48,090 nucleotides of DNA from Rubrivivax sp. (GCA_021298085.1 JAJTDE010000012.1:1-48090), one strand, 5' to 3'. Positions 11,075 through 20,233 are shown, numbered from the stretch's first letter. Numbers and translations: made by a program. Notes: generated by a model from the sequence alone, not told the origin.

Positions 11075-12811
11075 TCAATTCCGGCTGTTTTGGCGTGGGG
11101 CCGGCTCGGCGCCCGGGCGGTTGGCAAACCGACTGCCATGAAGGTCCTCGCGCCGGTCATCTCGGCGGTCACCGACACGGCCGCCTCGCTCGGCCTGCAG
11201 CTCGCGGCGGGCCTTGCGCAGCTCTGCCAGGCGGGTGTCGATCACCGCAAGCTCCACGGGATCGGCGTCGGGCTGGTTGCGGGCGCCCTGGCGCGCCGCC
11301 TGCAGTGTCACCATCGCGGTGTCAGGCCGTCCGGCCGCCAGCTGCGCCTCTGCCGTGGCGCGCATCATGCCCAGGCGGTTGCCACGCGCGGCTTCGGTCT
11401 GGGACAGCAGCTCCCAGAGCGTGCCGTCCCCGGGGTTGGCGATCAACCAGGCGCGCAAGGCCTGCTGAACGTCGGCGAGGCTGAAGTGCGCGGTTGGCGT
11501 TGCCGTCGCGGGTGCCACCGGCTGCAGGGCCTGCCGCCCCCAGATGGCCATCTCGGCCCGCTGCCAGGTTGCCGGGGTCCCCAGCGGCGACAACCAACGT
11601 GCGGCATCGGGGAGCACGGACAAGGTACCGGGAAGCGCCAGCTCGGCCTCGACCCACAGCAGGCGCATCCAGCGCTGCACGGCGGGGTCGGTTGCCTCGT
11701 TGGCGTGGGGCAGCCAACGCACAAACGACTGCCTGAGGGTACCCGCATCCTTGAGCTGCACTGCGGCCAAGGCGGCGGCGTAGACCGTGGGCAGCGGCAC
11801 GGCACGGGCGGTGGGTGCTGCCTGCAGCAATTGCACATGCTGCTGCAGCGCCGCGATGCCAGGGTCCATCAGGACGCGCGCCCGAGCACGCATCAAGTCG
11901 TGCTCGGGGTCGGCGCGAAAGCCGCGCTCGGCGCCCAGCCCGGCGCGCAGCTGCGCTTCGGAAATACGGTCGGACGTCAGTGGGTGGCTGCGCAGATAGG
12001 GAAACTGCCCGGCGTCGTTGAGGCGGCTGGCCATGTCCAGCTTTTCAAACATGGACGGCATGCCGCTGGGCAGGAAGCCGGCGTCAGTCATCAAGGCCTG
12101 ACCCAGGCGGTCGGCCTCGCGCTCCATGTCGCGCGAAAAGTTCAGCTGCCCCTGGATCATCGCCGCCTGCCCGGTGGCAACCGCCGCCTGCGCGGCGTCG
12201 ACATTGCCACTGCGCGACGCGGCAATCAGCCCCAGAAGCATCGCCGCCATGCCAATGGCGCTCTGCCGCCCCGAGGATTCAATGCTCCGGGCGATGTGGC
12301 GCTGCGTCACATGGGCCAACTCATGCGCCACCACCGACACCAGCTCATCGCGGTGGTTGGTGGCGGCCATCAAACCCAGGTGCATGCCCACGTAGCCTCC
12401 GGGCAGCGCAAAGGCGTTGATGCTGCGGTCACGGATCAGGAAGGCCTCCCAGGCAAACTGGGCGGCCATGTCGTCGCCGATGTCGCCCTTGCGCTTGGCA
12501 GCACGCACCAGCGGCTGCCACAGCGACTGCAGGTAACTCCACAACACCGGGTCATCGAGGTAGCTGGTGTCGCGCCGCACCTCGGCCCAGATCTGGTCGC
12601 CCAGGCGCCGCTCGCTGCCCAGCGGCATGCCCACACTGACACTCTCACCCATCGATGGCAGGCGCACCTGGGCCCAGGCCGCGGGCATCGGAGCCAGCCA
12701 CACGGCAGCGGCACACAGGGCCGCCAGGCAGCGGGCGCGTCGACGACCGCCCCGCGCCACTGACGGGTGGGGGACGCTGCACAGGGACGCGGGGTGAACA
12801 TTCATGGGCAT
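11075..12811 (-). CDS. bepA: BepA-type periplasmic M48 metalloprotease with TPR-like tail
   Basis: This is a secreted zinc metalloprotease of peptidase family M48, resembling BepA/YfgC, which handles outer-membrane protein assembly (BAM/LptD quality control). The product is 578 aa. A signal peptide ends near AAWAQ (residue 48). The zinc motif HELAH lies at 163-167, the third ligand region is MEREADRLG, and the HPLTSDRI segment follows. The C-terminal half is helical and TPR-like, as expected of BepA. Two in-frame ATGs two codons apart (12811 and 12805) make the start slightly uncertain. Confidence 0.9.
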   Translation of the reverse strand: MPMNVHPASLCSVPHPSVARGGRRRARCLAALCAAAVWLAPMPAAWAQVRLPSMGESVSVGMPLGSERRLGDQIWAEVRRDTSYLDDPVLWSYLQSLWQPLVRAAKRKGDIGDDMAAQFAWEAFLIRDRSINAFALPGGYVGMHLGLMAATNHRDELVSVVAHELAHVTQRHIARSIESSGRQSAIGMAAMLLGLIAASRSGNVDAAQAAVATGQAAMIQGQLNFSRDMEREADRLGQALMTDAGFLPSGMPSMFEKLDMASRLNDAGQFPYLRSHPLTSDRISEAQLRAGLGAERGFRADPEHDLMRARARVLMDPGIAALQQHVQLLQAAPTARAVPLPTVYAAALAAVQLKDAGTLRQSFVRWLPHANEATDPAVQRWMRLLWVEAELALPGTLSVLPDAARWLSPLGTPATWQRAEMAIWGRQALQPVAPATATPTAHFSLADVQQALRAWLIANPGDGTLWELLSQTEAARGNRLGMMRATAEAQLAAGRPDTAMVTLQAARQGARNQPDADPVELAVIDTRLAELRKARRELQAERGGRVGDRRDDRREDLHGSRFANRPGAEPAPRQNSRN

Positions 12812-12993
12812 TGCGGCAGCGCGAGGCTCACCGTCGGGACAACAACACGGCCGATCATGACACCCTCGCGTAAAGCAATGTAAGGGTGCGGCTTGGCTGG
12901 TCAGACACCGTCGACAGCGTCCAGGGCACAGCGCACAGGCGCCATCGCCGATACTGACGGCCCCGCGTGCGCCGCCCCTTGCCCACCCCTGCC

Positions 12994-13491
12994 ATGCTCA
13001 CCCACTTCGATGCCGCCGGCCATGCCCACATGGTGGATGTCGCCGACAAGTCCGTCACCCACCGCGTGGCACTGGCCGAAGGCCAGATCCAGATGCTGCC
13101 CGAGACACTGCAGCGCATCCAGGGCGGGCAGGCCGCCAAGGGAGACGTGATCGGTATCGCCCGCATCGCCGCGATCCAAGGCGCCAAGCGCACCGCCGAC
13201 CTGATCCCGCTGTGCCACCCACTGGCCCTGACCCGCGTGGTCGTGGACTTTGACGTGCTGCCCGAACTGCCCGGCATCCGCTGCCAGGCACGGGTAGAAA
13301 CGCTGGGCCGCACCGGCGTGGAGATGGAAGCGCTCACGGCCGTCCAGGTGGGCCTGCTGACCATCTACGACATGTGCAAGGCGGTGGACCGCGGCATGGT
13401 GATGGGTCAGGTGCGGCTGCTGGAAAAGCAGGGCGGTCGCTCAGGCCACTGGCAGGCCGGGGTCAGCGAAAGTCCGTCCAGCGCAGCCTGA
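12994..13491 (+). CDS. moaC: Cyclic pyranopterin monophosphate synthase MoaC
   Basis: MoaC converts the MoaA product to cyclic pyranopterin monophosphate in molybdenum cofactor synthesis. The product is 165 aa. It carries the family's [19 protein letters not shown] stretch, the LIPLCHPL block and [20 protein letters not shown]. The ATG at 12994 gives the normal N-terminus (MLTHFDAAG...MVDVADK). No other mo genes are nearby. The 3' end overlaps the convergent oligosaccharyltransferase gene by 29 nt. Confidence 0.96.
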   Translation: MLTHFDAAGHAHMVDVADKSVTHRVALAEGQIQMLPETLQRIQGGQAAKGDVIGIARIAAIQGAKRTADLIPLCHPLALTRVVVDFDVLPELPGIRCQARVETLGRTGVEMEALTAVQVGLLTIYDMCKAVDRGMVMGQVRLLEKQGGRSGHWQAGVSESPSSAA

Positions 13492-15493
13492 CCTGCGGGT
13501 CGCTGCCGCGGCACTGGTAAGGCGGCCCTGGCGACGGCTCGCTCGCCTGGGCCAGCAAGCTGGCCGGTGGCATGTTGGCTGGCGCCGCCGGTGCCACCGG
13601 CGCCAACGGCACAGGACCCGTCGGGCAGGCGTCGAAGTAAGTCCTGGAGACGGGGTTACGGAACTCACGCAGCCGGGCGGCCAGGTAGCGCGCCCGAGGC
13701 AGGTCCCCGCTGCTGGCGTGGGCGTCGGCCCAGGCCATCATCAGGCGCGTGTCCAGCAGGTAGTGGGCGGCCCGGCGCAGCGCGTCCATTTCCTGGGCCG
13801 GTTCAGGCGCCACCGTGGCAGCGGCGTAATCGGCGTGGTGGGAAAAGAACCAGCTGCGCTGGCCAGCGGCGATGCGCTGCGGCAGTGGCTGCAGCGCATC
13901 GGCCGAGAAGACCTGCACCACACGCTGGTAGTCCATCACTGCGAGCACCGCCCCGCCCGCGAGCAGCAGGCCGGCCGCCAGACCCCGCCAGTCACGGCTG
14001 TGCTCCAGCACCCAGACGAGGTGCTCTCGGGCAAGCGCCGCGGCAGAGGGCGCCCTGGGTGATGGCGTCAAGGCTGCCGGCACGGTGTCGCCGCTGCGCT
14101 CGCCCGCAGGCGGCACGCCCCGCGCCATCGCCAGACCCAGCCCTGCCCAGAAGGCCGCCGGCAGCAGAAAGTAGGCGTACCAGAGCGGGTACTCCAGCTG
14201 GCTGTGGACTCCGAGGATCAGCAGGCACACCAACAGCGGCCGCAAGACCCGCGCGCGGGTATTGTCGGCGTTGCGCCCGAACGCCGCCTTGCCCAGCCTC
14301 CAGAGCATCCACAGGACGGCGGCCGTGAGCAGCACGGCCACCGGAATGCCCAGCTCCACGGCCCACTGCAGCAGCAGGTTATGGGTGTGGTCAAAGAAGG
14401 CCACCGGGCGGTTGGGCAGCACCGTCAGCGTCCAGGCAAAGTTGAATTCACCGAAGCCCACGCCTGTCCACGGGTGCTCGGCCAGCAGCTGAAGGCTGTC
14501 ACGCCAGATGCCCAGGCGCGAGGCCGAGAGGTCTGATTCACCGAGCCGCTGCTGGGCACCAAAGGCCTTGTCGGCAGCCTGCGACCACCAGGCCATCAGG
14601 CCCCAGGCGGCGCCGTACATCAGCGGCGTGGCCAGCAGCGCGCGGCGCGCACCCGCCGCGAGCGAGCGGTCAACCAGCCCCCACAGCGCCAGCAACAGCA
14701 GGCCGATCAAGGCCGTGCGCGACGCCGTGGCCACCAAGGTCCAGCTGAAGGCGGCCAAGCCAAGGACAGTCAACCAGCGTGCTGCGGCCAGCTGCGCGTC
14801 CCGGGCACCCCGCGCCACGGCATGCGGCGGGCGCCAGACCCACAGCCGGGACATACCGGGCTGTGCGGGCGTCAGTGCCACGGCGGCCACCATGGCCAGC
14901 AGCATCAGGGTACAGACATGGTTGGGCTGCCGCAGGTTTCCCACGGTGCGCCCGGCCAGGCCGGAGCGCGCCACCCACTGGCCGTCGGCCAAGTCCGGCA
15001 GAAACACCTGCACCCAGGCCAGCAGCACATGCAGTGCGCCCGCCACCACCAGGCCCTCGCACAGCAGCCGCCAGACGGTGCGTCCCAGGGTGGCACCCGC
15101 GGCGCCGGCGCGGGCGCCGGCCGCACACACCACCAGGGTGGCCGCGAGCAGGCCCAGGGCCGACAGGGACAGGCTGGCTGGCAAGGTGCCCAGCACCGTG
15201 CTGAACACGGCACCCAGGGCCATCACCACCAGCACCAGCGCTGGCGCTGCCAAGGACAGGCCGGCCACGCGGGCGCTGTCACGGTTCAAGGGCGCTGCCC
15301 AGGCCAGGGCGGTGGCCAGCAGACCCCAGAAGAAGAGCGCCAGGGCCTGGTTGAGAAAGGTGGCCGACGGTGAGACGTTGAAGGCCAGCAGCGTGGGAGC
15401 AGCGATGGTCGCCCAGGCCAGAGGCCGGAGCCAGACCAACTCTTTTGAGGTCGCACGTGGAGACGAAATGGGTGCGTAAGGCGCATCTGACAT
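13463..15493 (-). CDS. pglL: PglL/Wzy-type O-oligosaccharyltransferase, likely for pilin
   Basis: This 676-aa polytopic inner-membrane protein belongs to the O-antigen ligase/polymerase superfamily. About a dozen hydrophobic spans fill residues 20-450. The loop motif GNLRQPNH lies near residue 185. The Wzy_C signature runs from [12 protein letters not shown] (about 324) to [14 protein letters not shown] (about 371), followed by a soluble C-terminal region. That architecture and GNLRQPNH are typical of PglL-type protein O-glycosylases, which move lipid-linked glycans to pilin. It lies directly downstream of the pilin gene on the same strand. Its role as a pilin ligase is inference from context; a surface-glycan polymerase is the alternative. 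Confidence 0.82.
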   Translation of the reverse strand: MSDAPYAPISSPRATSKELVWLRPLAWATIAAPTLLAFNVSPSATFLNQALALFFWGLLATALAWAAPLNRDSARVAGLSLAAPALVLVVMALGAVFSTVLGTLPASLSLSALGLLAATLVVCAAGARAGAAGATLGRTVWRLLCEGLVVAGALHVLLAWVQVFLPDLADGQWVARSGLAGRTVGNLRQPNHVCTLMLLAMVAAVALTPAQPGMSRLWVWRPPHAVARGARDAQLAAARWLTVLGLAAFSWTLVATASRTALIGLLLLALWGLVDRSLAAGARRALLATPLMYGAAWGLMAWWSQAADKAFGAQQRLGESDLSASRLGIWRDSLQLLAEHPWTGVGFGEFNFAWTLTVLPNRPVAFFDHTHNLLLQWAVELGIPVAVLLTAAVLWMLWRLGKAAFGRNADNTRARVLRPLLVCLLILGVHSQLEYPLWYAYFLLPAAFWAGLGLAMARGVPPAGERSGDTVPAALTPSPRAPSAAALAREHLVWVLEHSRDWRGLAAGLLLAGGAVLAVMDYQRVVQVFSADALQPLPQRIAAGQRSWFFSHHADYAAATVAPEPAQEMDALRRAAHYLLDTRLMMAWADAHASSGDLPRARYLAARLREFRNPVSRTYFDACPTGPVPLAPVAPAAPANMPPASLLAQASEPSPGPPYQCRGSDPQVRLRWTDFR

Positions 15494-15582
15494 GACCGGC
15501 GGATGCTAGCAGCCGGGTAGGCGCGCGGGCTGTATCGAGGACGGGCGAAGCCGCCTGCGCAGCACGCGGCGCTCGCAATGGG

Positions 15583-15606
15583 AACGGGGCACCGAGGTGC
15601 CCCGTT
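15583..15606 (-). terminator. Hairpin after the first pilin gene
   Basis: AACGGGGCACC (15583-15593) pairs with GGTGCCCCGTT (15596-15606) in an almost perfect inverted repeat. It lies 48 nt past the stop of the downstream pilin gene. There is no strong U-run, so it may act as an attenuator or mRNA 3' stabiliser between the abundant pilin message and the oligosaccharyltransferase. Confidence 0.6.
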
Positions 15607-15653
15607 GAGTGGCGGGCGCCAAAAACGGCACCCGAAGCAGCTCAGTCTGCCAA

Positions 15654-16127
15654 TCAGCGGCAAGAGCCAGGCAGGAACTTCACCGGCAGGCCGTTCGTTG
15701 CGCCAGACTTGCACTGGAAAGTGGCCACAGGGGTGCCCAGGTTGGCAATCGTCATCGCCTGGCCGTTGGCCATCTGCGGAACCAGCTGGATGGTCTTTTG
15801 GTTGGTAGTGGTGTCGCCCATGGCGATCGTGGTCGTCACGGTGATCACGCCATCGATGCTGGTCTGCACGTTTTGCACAAACTTGCTCTGCGGGCCGCCG
15901 GTGCTCTCGTTGCAGCCCCAGTTGTTGGCGCCCGGGCCCGTTGTCCCGGTCTGGTAGACCTCCGCCACGATGGTGCGGCACTGGCTGGCCGCCAGAATCA
16001 CTTCAGCCACACGCGCCTTGATGGTGTAGTCCTTGTAGGCCGGCAGTGCCACAGCGGCCAGGATGCCGATGATCGCCACAACGATCATCAATTCGATCAG
16101 CGTAAAACCTTGTTGGACGCGCTTCAT
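15654..16127 (-). CDS. pilA: Type IV pilin (first intact copy)
   Basis: This is a major-pilin-type subunit of the type IV pilus. The 157-aa precursor has a short basic leader cut by prepilin peptidase before [18 protein letters not shown]. The hydrophobic alpha-1 helix is followed by the [11 protein letters not shown] segment and a C-terminal globular domain. Cysteines occur in ASQC, NWGC, FQC and the terminal GSCR, so two disulfides including the D-region loop are likely. A sigma-54 promoter lies about 77 nt upstream of the start codon, and a hairpin and the PglL-type gene follow. It is 52 nt upstream of no other gene; the pseudogene behind it is separated by 213 nt. Confidence 0.93.
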   Translation of the reverse strand: MKRVQQGFTLIELMIVVAIIGILAAVALPAYKDYTIKARVAEVILAASQCRTIVAEVYQTGTTGPGANNWGCNESTGGPQSKFVQNVQTSIDGVITVTTTIAMGDTTTNQKTIQLVPQMANGQAMTIANLGTPVATFQCKSGATNGLPVKFLPGSCR

Positions 16128-16200
16128 GGTGGGTTCCTATTTGTCAGACGGGTTGGGGAGGGGGGGTGAAATGCAACGGTCTGCTTGACCTGACTGAGTA

Positions 16201-16220
16201 GATGCACCGGCTGTGCCAGC
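16201..16220 (-). promoter_or_regulatory. Sigma-54 (-24/-12) promoter of the first pilin
   Basis: On the minus strand the segment reads CTGGCACAGCCGGTGCATC. The invariant GG (16217-16216) and GC (16205-16204) are separated by exactly 10 nt, as RpoN promoters require, and TGGCAC matches the -24 consensus. The -12 half is GTGC instead of TTGC. It lies about 77 nt before the pilin ATG. Pilin genes in many proteobacteria are transcribed by RpoN with the activator PilR, whose gene is not in this window. Confidence 0.8.
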
Positions 16221-16340
16221 TGTCAGACCCCTCCGAGCCGTGCACACCGTCACATCAGGTGCTGGGTTTTGTCAGGCGACAGGACAGTCACTGACAAGGT
16301 TTGGCACAGTGCATCAGATCCCGCCGAGCCGGCTCAGCCA

Positions 16341-16703
16341 TCAACGGCAATCGGCCGGCAGAATGCGCGCCGGCACGCCATTGGTCGCGCCCGACCGGTA
16401 GCGCCAACGCGCCACGGTTTGCCCCAGGTTGGCAGGACTGCTCATGGGTGTACCCGCGGCATTGCTGGGTGTCAGACGGATGGTCTTGCCGTCAACCGAA
16501 GGGTCTGAGAAGCCCTGGACGGTCACCAGGATCACGCCATCAGCGTCGGTGTTGAGCGCCGAGACGAAGCGGCTGCTGGTGTTGCTCTCGTCGCACCCCC
16601 AGCCATTGGCGAGTGGCGCCGTGGTGGCTGAGAGCCAGGATGCCGATGATCGCGACCACGATCAATCAGTTCGATCAAGGTAAATCCGCTGTATCCGCTG
16701 CAT
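16341..16703 (-). pseudogene. Decayed type IV pilin gene
   Basis: Pilin remains are spread over several frames. The ATG at 16703 starts MQRIQR. GFTLIELI follows only after a frameshift, and one extra T (GAACTGATTGATCG) shifts the frame again before [10 protein letters not shown]. The sequence then jumps to LANGWGCDES, so roughly 40 codons (the end of helix alpha-1 and the ASQC region) are missing. The C-terminal part to ILPADCR is intact. The first D-region cysteine seen in its neighbour (FQC) is a tyrosine here. I see no -24/-12 element upstream. It is a broken tandem paralogue. Confidence 0.85.
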
Positions 16704-16821
16704 GTTGGGTGGCTCCGATGGCCCGCACCATGCGCTGGACGGGCCGCCATGACCCGCACACGCATCAACTGATCCACGGCGTTTCGTCAACTGCGCCGCG
16801 AACTGTCGTGAAACCCCCATG

Positions 16822-16845
16822 AAAAGCGGGCCCCAGGGGCCCGCT
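16822..16845 (-). terminator. Hairpin terminator after the second pilin gene
   Basis: AGCGGGCCCC (16825-16834) faces GGGGCCCGCT (16836-16845). Four A residues precede it on the plus strand, giving a short U-run on the minus strand. It lies just past the stop of the upstream pilin gene and would separate it from the pilin pseudogene. Confidence 0.7.
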
Positions 16846-16888
16846 GCGTGATAGGTGCCGCGCTTTTCAGGCGCGGGTGGGGAACTGC

Positions 16889-17362
16889 TTACTTGCAGGA
16901 ACCCGGGAGGTACTTGGCCGGCACGGCCTTGGCGCTGCCGCCGGCGCTGCACTTGAACTGGCCTACCTGGGTTGGGATGTCGTTCACGGTCAGCGCGGTT
17001 CCCGTGGCGCTCTGCGGTACGAGCTGAATGGTCGCGCCATTCAGTGCATCGTCGTCAAAATTGCGCGTCGTGATGATGATGGCGCCGTCAGTGGTGGTGC
17101 CGACGGTCTCCACGTAACGCGTCGCCGCCGGACCCTCACCGCATCCCCAGTTATTGGCGCCCGGAGGCGATGTCTTGTTGCCCGTCTGGTACACCTCAGC
17201 CACCGTCGTGCGGCACTGGCTGGCGGCCATGACCACTTCGGCCATCTTGGCCTTGATGGTGTAGTCCTTGTAGACCGGCAGCGCGACGGCCGCCATGATG
17301 CCGATGATGGCCACGACGATCATGAGTTCGATCAGCGTGAAGCCGTGGGTGTGTCTTTTCAT
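16889..17362 (-). CDS. pilA: Type IV pilin (second intact copy)
   Basis: This 157-aa prepilin has a basic leader (MKRHTHG) cut before [18 protein letters not shown]. The middle [11 protein letters not shown]...[15 protein letters not shown] is nearly the same as in the other intact pilin. The globular region diverges ([26 protein letters not shown]), and the protein ends FKCSAGG...LPGSCK. All four cysteine positions are kept. GAGGAG precedes the ATG at 17362. It has a near-consensus sigma-54 promoter 62 nt upstream. The strong 5' and weak 3' similarity to its neighbour fits tandem duplication followed by divergence of the surface-exposed domain. Confidence 0.93.
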   Translation of the reverse strand: MKRHTHGFTLIELMIVVAIIGIMAAVALPVYKDYTIKAKMAEVVMAASQCRTTVAEVYQTGNKTSPPGANNWGCGEGPAATRYVETVGTTTDGAIIITTRNFDDDALNGATIQLVPQSATGTALTVNDIPTQVGQFKCSAGGSAKAVPAKYLPGSCK

Positions 17363-17420
17363 GGTGTGCTCCTCGTTCTGGATGGGTTGCAAGCGTCGAA
17401 ACGGCTCGACAGTGTGACGT

Positions 17421-17440
17421 ATTGCACACATCGTGCCAGC
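17421..17440 (-). promoter_or_regulatory. Sigma-54 (-24/-12) promoter of the second pilin
   Basis: On the minus strand the segment reads CTGGCACGATGTGTGCAAT. TGGCACG matches the RpoN -24 consensus in full, GTGCAAT is the -12 half, and GG and GC (17437-17436 and 17425-17424) are exactly 10 nt apart. It lies about 62 nt before the pilin ATG. It is the better of the two RpoN sites here. Confidence 0.87.
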
Positions 17441-17587
17441 CGTCGAATGGCAAGCAAACGTGACCCAGAGGCTTGGGAGAGGCCGCAGCAGGCCCCATAC
17501 GCACCCTGAAAGGCCGTGCAGCACGGCACACGGCTGAGACAGGTGACAGGAATGGTCAGCGGGCCGGGCGGCCAGCGACAGAAAACG

Positions 17588-18391
17588 TCAGGCGCCCAGC
17601 GGTATGCACTCGCCACCCTGCAGCAGGGTGACCTTGTGCCGCAGACCCAGCCGCAGCATGTCCTGCTCGACCGCCCCTGCATCCCCGGGCTTCATGTGGG
17701 TGATGTAGATCTGGGCAGGGCTGCGCAGCCGCTGAAGCTCATGGAGCAACGCTTGCGGGTGCAGGTGCTGGCTCTTTTGGGCCAGTTCATGGTCCGCGTC
17801 CTGGAACGCGGTTTCGATGACCAGTTGCGCGACGCGGTGGCGCGACAGCGTGTCCCAGAGTCGTGGATTGGGGCCGGTGTCGCCGGTGAAGACCCAGCAG
17901 GCATGCGTTGCAGCGTCTCCCGGCCAGATGGCGTAGCCCACGGCTGGCACGGTGTGGCTGGCGGGCAGGGCTTCGATCGTGTAGCCTGCCAGCGTCAGCC
18001 GGTCACCGACCTGCAGGGGCTGCAGGCAGATGACCGGGCGGTCGAGACTGGGCAGCCGGGTGAAATCGGGCCAGATGACGTTGTTGAAGACATGCTGTTG
18101 CAGCGCCGCCAGGGTCTGCGGCAGTGCGTGCACGGACACCGGCGGCTGGCCCCGCTGGTGGCGCAGCTTCAGCACGCTGTCGGCCATCAGCGGCAAGGCG
18201 GCGATGTGGTCCAGGTGCGAGTGGGTCAACACGACATGGTCCACGGCACACAGTTCGTCGAGCGTCAGCTCACCCACACCGGTTCCCGCGTCGACCAGCA
18301 GATGCCGTCCGACCAGGAAGGACGTGGTCCGTCTTCCGGCAGCGATGGCGCCCGCGCAACCCAGGACCCGTACACAGTGGTCAGTGGTCAC
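17588..18391 (-). CDS. Metallo-beta-lactamase-fold phosphodiesterase, class II cyclic nucleotide type
   Basis: The 267-aa product has the metallo-beta-lactamase metal site (HSHLDH, then HTVP and the GDTGP segment, and a final THMKPG). The pattern VLTHSHLDHIAALP resembles class II cyclic-nucleotide phosphodiesterases (cpdP/PDE1 family). It may therefore hydrolyse cAMP, but RNase Z-like and other phosphodiesterases share the fold. I chose GTG at 18391. A longer GTG form from 18469 would add 26 residues with codon use unlike the rest, and neither start has a good Shine-Dalgarno site. It is the last gene of the kinase/phosphatase/FHA row. Confidence 0.75.
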   Translation of the reverse strand: MTTDHCVRVLGCAGAIAAGRRTTSFLVGRHLLVDAGTGVGELTLDELCAVDHVVLTHSHLDHIAALPLMADSVLKLRHQRGQPPVSVHALPQTLAALQQHVFNNVIWPDFTRLPSLDRPVICLQPLQVGDRLTLAGYTIEALPASHTVPAVGYAIWPGDAATHACWVFTGDTGPNPRLWDTLSRHRVAQLVIETAFQDADHELAQKSQHLHPQALLHELQRLRSPAQIYITHMKPGDAGAVEQDMLRLGLRHKVTLLQGGECIPLGA

Positions 18392-18560
18392 GGGCGCAGC
18401 CCTGGGTACAGCGCACACGGCGCGGCCGGCAGATGGTGTGTCTTGGGCATGCTGCTGACGGGAAAACACCGGATGTTGACGCCAAAATCACCAGGCAGCC
18501 GGCGCTAAGGCGGTGAAGCGGCCACAACAGTCGCGGTGATCGTGACTTCTGCAGCAGACG

Positions 18561-18579
18561 GGCCACCCAACGGGTGGCC
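18561..18579 (-). terminator. Hairpin downstream of the FHA gene
   Basis: GGCCACCC (18561-18568) pairs with GGGTGGCC (18572-18579) around the loop aac, just past the FHA stop codon. No U-run follows, so it is weak as an intrinsic terminator. It would sit between the FHA and phosphodiesterase genes. Confidence 0.45.
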
Positions 18580-18585
18580 TGGCGT

Positions 18586-19221
18586 TCAGGCCATCACAAA
18601 CTGCATCTGGGTACCGGCCAGTTCAATGACATCGCCATTGCCCAAGGGGACGGAATCAGCGGCGATCTGGGCGCCGTTGATGGTGGGCCTATGGGCTCCC
18701 TCGACATGGGCAAACACATAGCCGCCAGGCCGCTTGGTGATGGAGGCCACCTGCACACCCGGCTTGCCGATGGTGGTGACAACCTTGGTCAGCGGGACCT
18801 CTCGGCCAGCCGCGGTCCCGTTGAGTACCCGGATGCTGGCAGGCGGAACAGCCGTCGGCGGCTCAGCGGCCATGGCCCCGCCGGTCGGCATGGTTCCTGG
18901 TCGCAGCACCGTGGTCTTTTCGTAGTCGGGCAGATCGCCTGTCAGGTACTTGATCTTGTACTTGCCGATCTCGACCGTGTCGTTGGCGTTCAACAGCTGC
19001 TTCTTGATGGCCTTGCCGTTGATGTAGGTGCCGTTGGTGCTGTTGAGGTCTTCGATGTAGACGTCACTGCCCGCCATCTGCAGCACGGCATGTTCACCGC
19101 TGACCGCAAGGTTGTCGATGACGATGTCGTTGTAGGGGCGGCGCCCCAGCGTGGTCTTGTCCTTGGTGATCTGAACTTCCTTGATCACCACTCCATCCAG
19201 CGAAACTACCAGCTTGCTCAT
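18586..19221 (-). CDS. FHA-domain phosphopeptide-binding protein
   Basis: This 211-aa cytoplasmic protein has a canonical forkhead-associated domain: G26-R27, SGEH (41-44) and STNGTYING (61-69), residues that bind phosphothreonine. A linker (about 95-135) contains EKTTVL, a possible kinase target. A second, divergent FHA-like half follows (TTIGKPGVQVASITKR, THEN PTINGAQI). GAGAGGG precedes the ATG at 19221. The upstream genes encode a PP2C phosphatase and a Hanks kinase, so it probably reads out the kinase. No type VI secretion genes accompany it. Confidence 0.9.
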   Translation of the reverse strand: MSKLVVSLDGVVIKEVQITKDKTTLGRRPYNDIVIDNLAVSGEHAVLQMAGSDVYIEDLNSTNGTYINGKAIKKQLLNANDTVEIGKYKIKYLTGDLPDYEKTTVLRPGTMPTGGAMAAEPPTAVPPASIRVLNGTAAGREVPLTKVVTTIGKPGVQVASITKRPGGYVFAHVEGAHRPTINGAQIAADSVPLGNGDVIELAGTQMQFVMA

Positions 19222-19314
19222 GCTTGCCGCCCTCTCTAGCGATTTCTGGCGATGCACCCACAGGGCTGCCCAAGGTGCCGGCTTGGGTGCCTTTTGACGG
19301 CCCTCATCGCTTGC

Positions 19315-20100
19315 TCAGCGCTTGAATGGCCACCATGTCTTCGCTCCCGGGGGGGTGGAACCGTCGTGACGTGCCAGTATGACTGAAATGTTATCCCTTC
19401 CGCCTGCCTGATTGGCTGCGGCTACCAAGGCGGCTGCGGCGTGGTCCAGGTTGGGCTGGCCGGCCACGAGGAATTCGATTTCGTTGTCGTTGAGCATGTC
19501 TGACAACCCGTCGGAACACAGCATGATCACGTCACCGGCTTGCACGTCGTGCAGGGTGATTTCGAGCAGGACGGTGTCTTCGACGCCCACCGCGCGTGTC
19601 ACCAAGTTCTTGTGCGTGGCGTAGAGCGCCTGCTCCGGCGTGATCAAGCCTGCGTCGATCTGCTCCTGGAGAAGGGAATGGTCCTTGGTCAGCTGGCGCA
19701 GCCGCCCACCGCGCAGGCGGTAGGCGCGTGAATCACCGACATGGCCCACCAGCAACTGGCCTGGCCTGAAGCTGGCGACGACGAGTGTGGTGCCCATCCC
19801 GGCGCAATGCGGGTTGGTGTTGGCCATGTTGAAGATTTCACGGTTGGCCTTGTCGACACCGTCTTCCAATGCACGTCGGACCTCGGCGATGGTGGGCATG
19901 TCGGGCTGGGCGCGTAGCCACCCGCCTACTTCGTCCAGTACACGCTGGGTGGCCATCTGGCTGGCCACTTCCCCGGCGTTGTAGCCGCCCATGCCGTCGG
20001 CCAGAACAGCCAGGCAGGCCTCGACATCGAGCAGGACGGCATCTTCGTTGTTGCTGCGCGCGCGGCCGGTATCGGTGACCGAGACAAAGGCGTAGGGCAT
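19315..20100 (-). CDS. PP2C-family serine/threonine phosphatase (Stp1/PrpC type)
   Basis: This 261-aa cytoplasmic phosphatase removes phosphate from Ser/Thr residues using two metal ions. Visible PP2C motifs are SNNED (16-20), LADGMGGYNAGEVAS (metal-binding D36), MGTTLVVA, VGHVGDSRAYRLR, LCSDGLSDML and the final GGRDNISVILA. The ATG at 20100 gives the standard N-terminus; the open frame upstream adds 68 residues of no family likeness. It lies between the kinase and FHA genes and probably reverses the kinase. Confidence 0.93.
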   Translation of the reverse strand: MPYAFVSVTDTGRARSNNEDAVLLDVEACLAVLADGMGGYNAGEVASQMATQRVLDEVGGWLRAQPDMPTIAEVRRALEDGVDKANREIFNMANTNPHCAGMGTTLVVASFRPGQLLVGHVGDSRAYRLRGGRLRQLTKDHSLLQEQIDAGLITPEQALYATHKNLVTRAVGVEDTVLLEITLHDVQAGDVIMLCSDGLSDMLNDNEIEFLVAGQPNLDHAAAALVAAANQAGGRDNISVILARHDGSTPPGAKTWWPFKR

Positions 20101-20233
20101 GGCAAGGCGCGGACAGGTCTGGAGTCGTCGGCAAGGAAATGGCACGCAGGTGCCATGACGCGCAGGCGCCTGGCAGAACTCCGGGTCATTGTGCCTCGCG
20201 AACGGCTCCTGCGCAGCGGCCTGGGGGCCTGCG

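Noticed and set aside
16296..16317. Third sigma-54 promoter (TTTGGCAC...TGC)
   Set aside because: The GG-GC distance is about 6 nt, not 10, and it lies on the strand opposite to the pilins.
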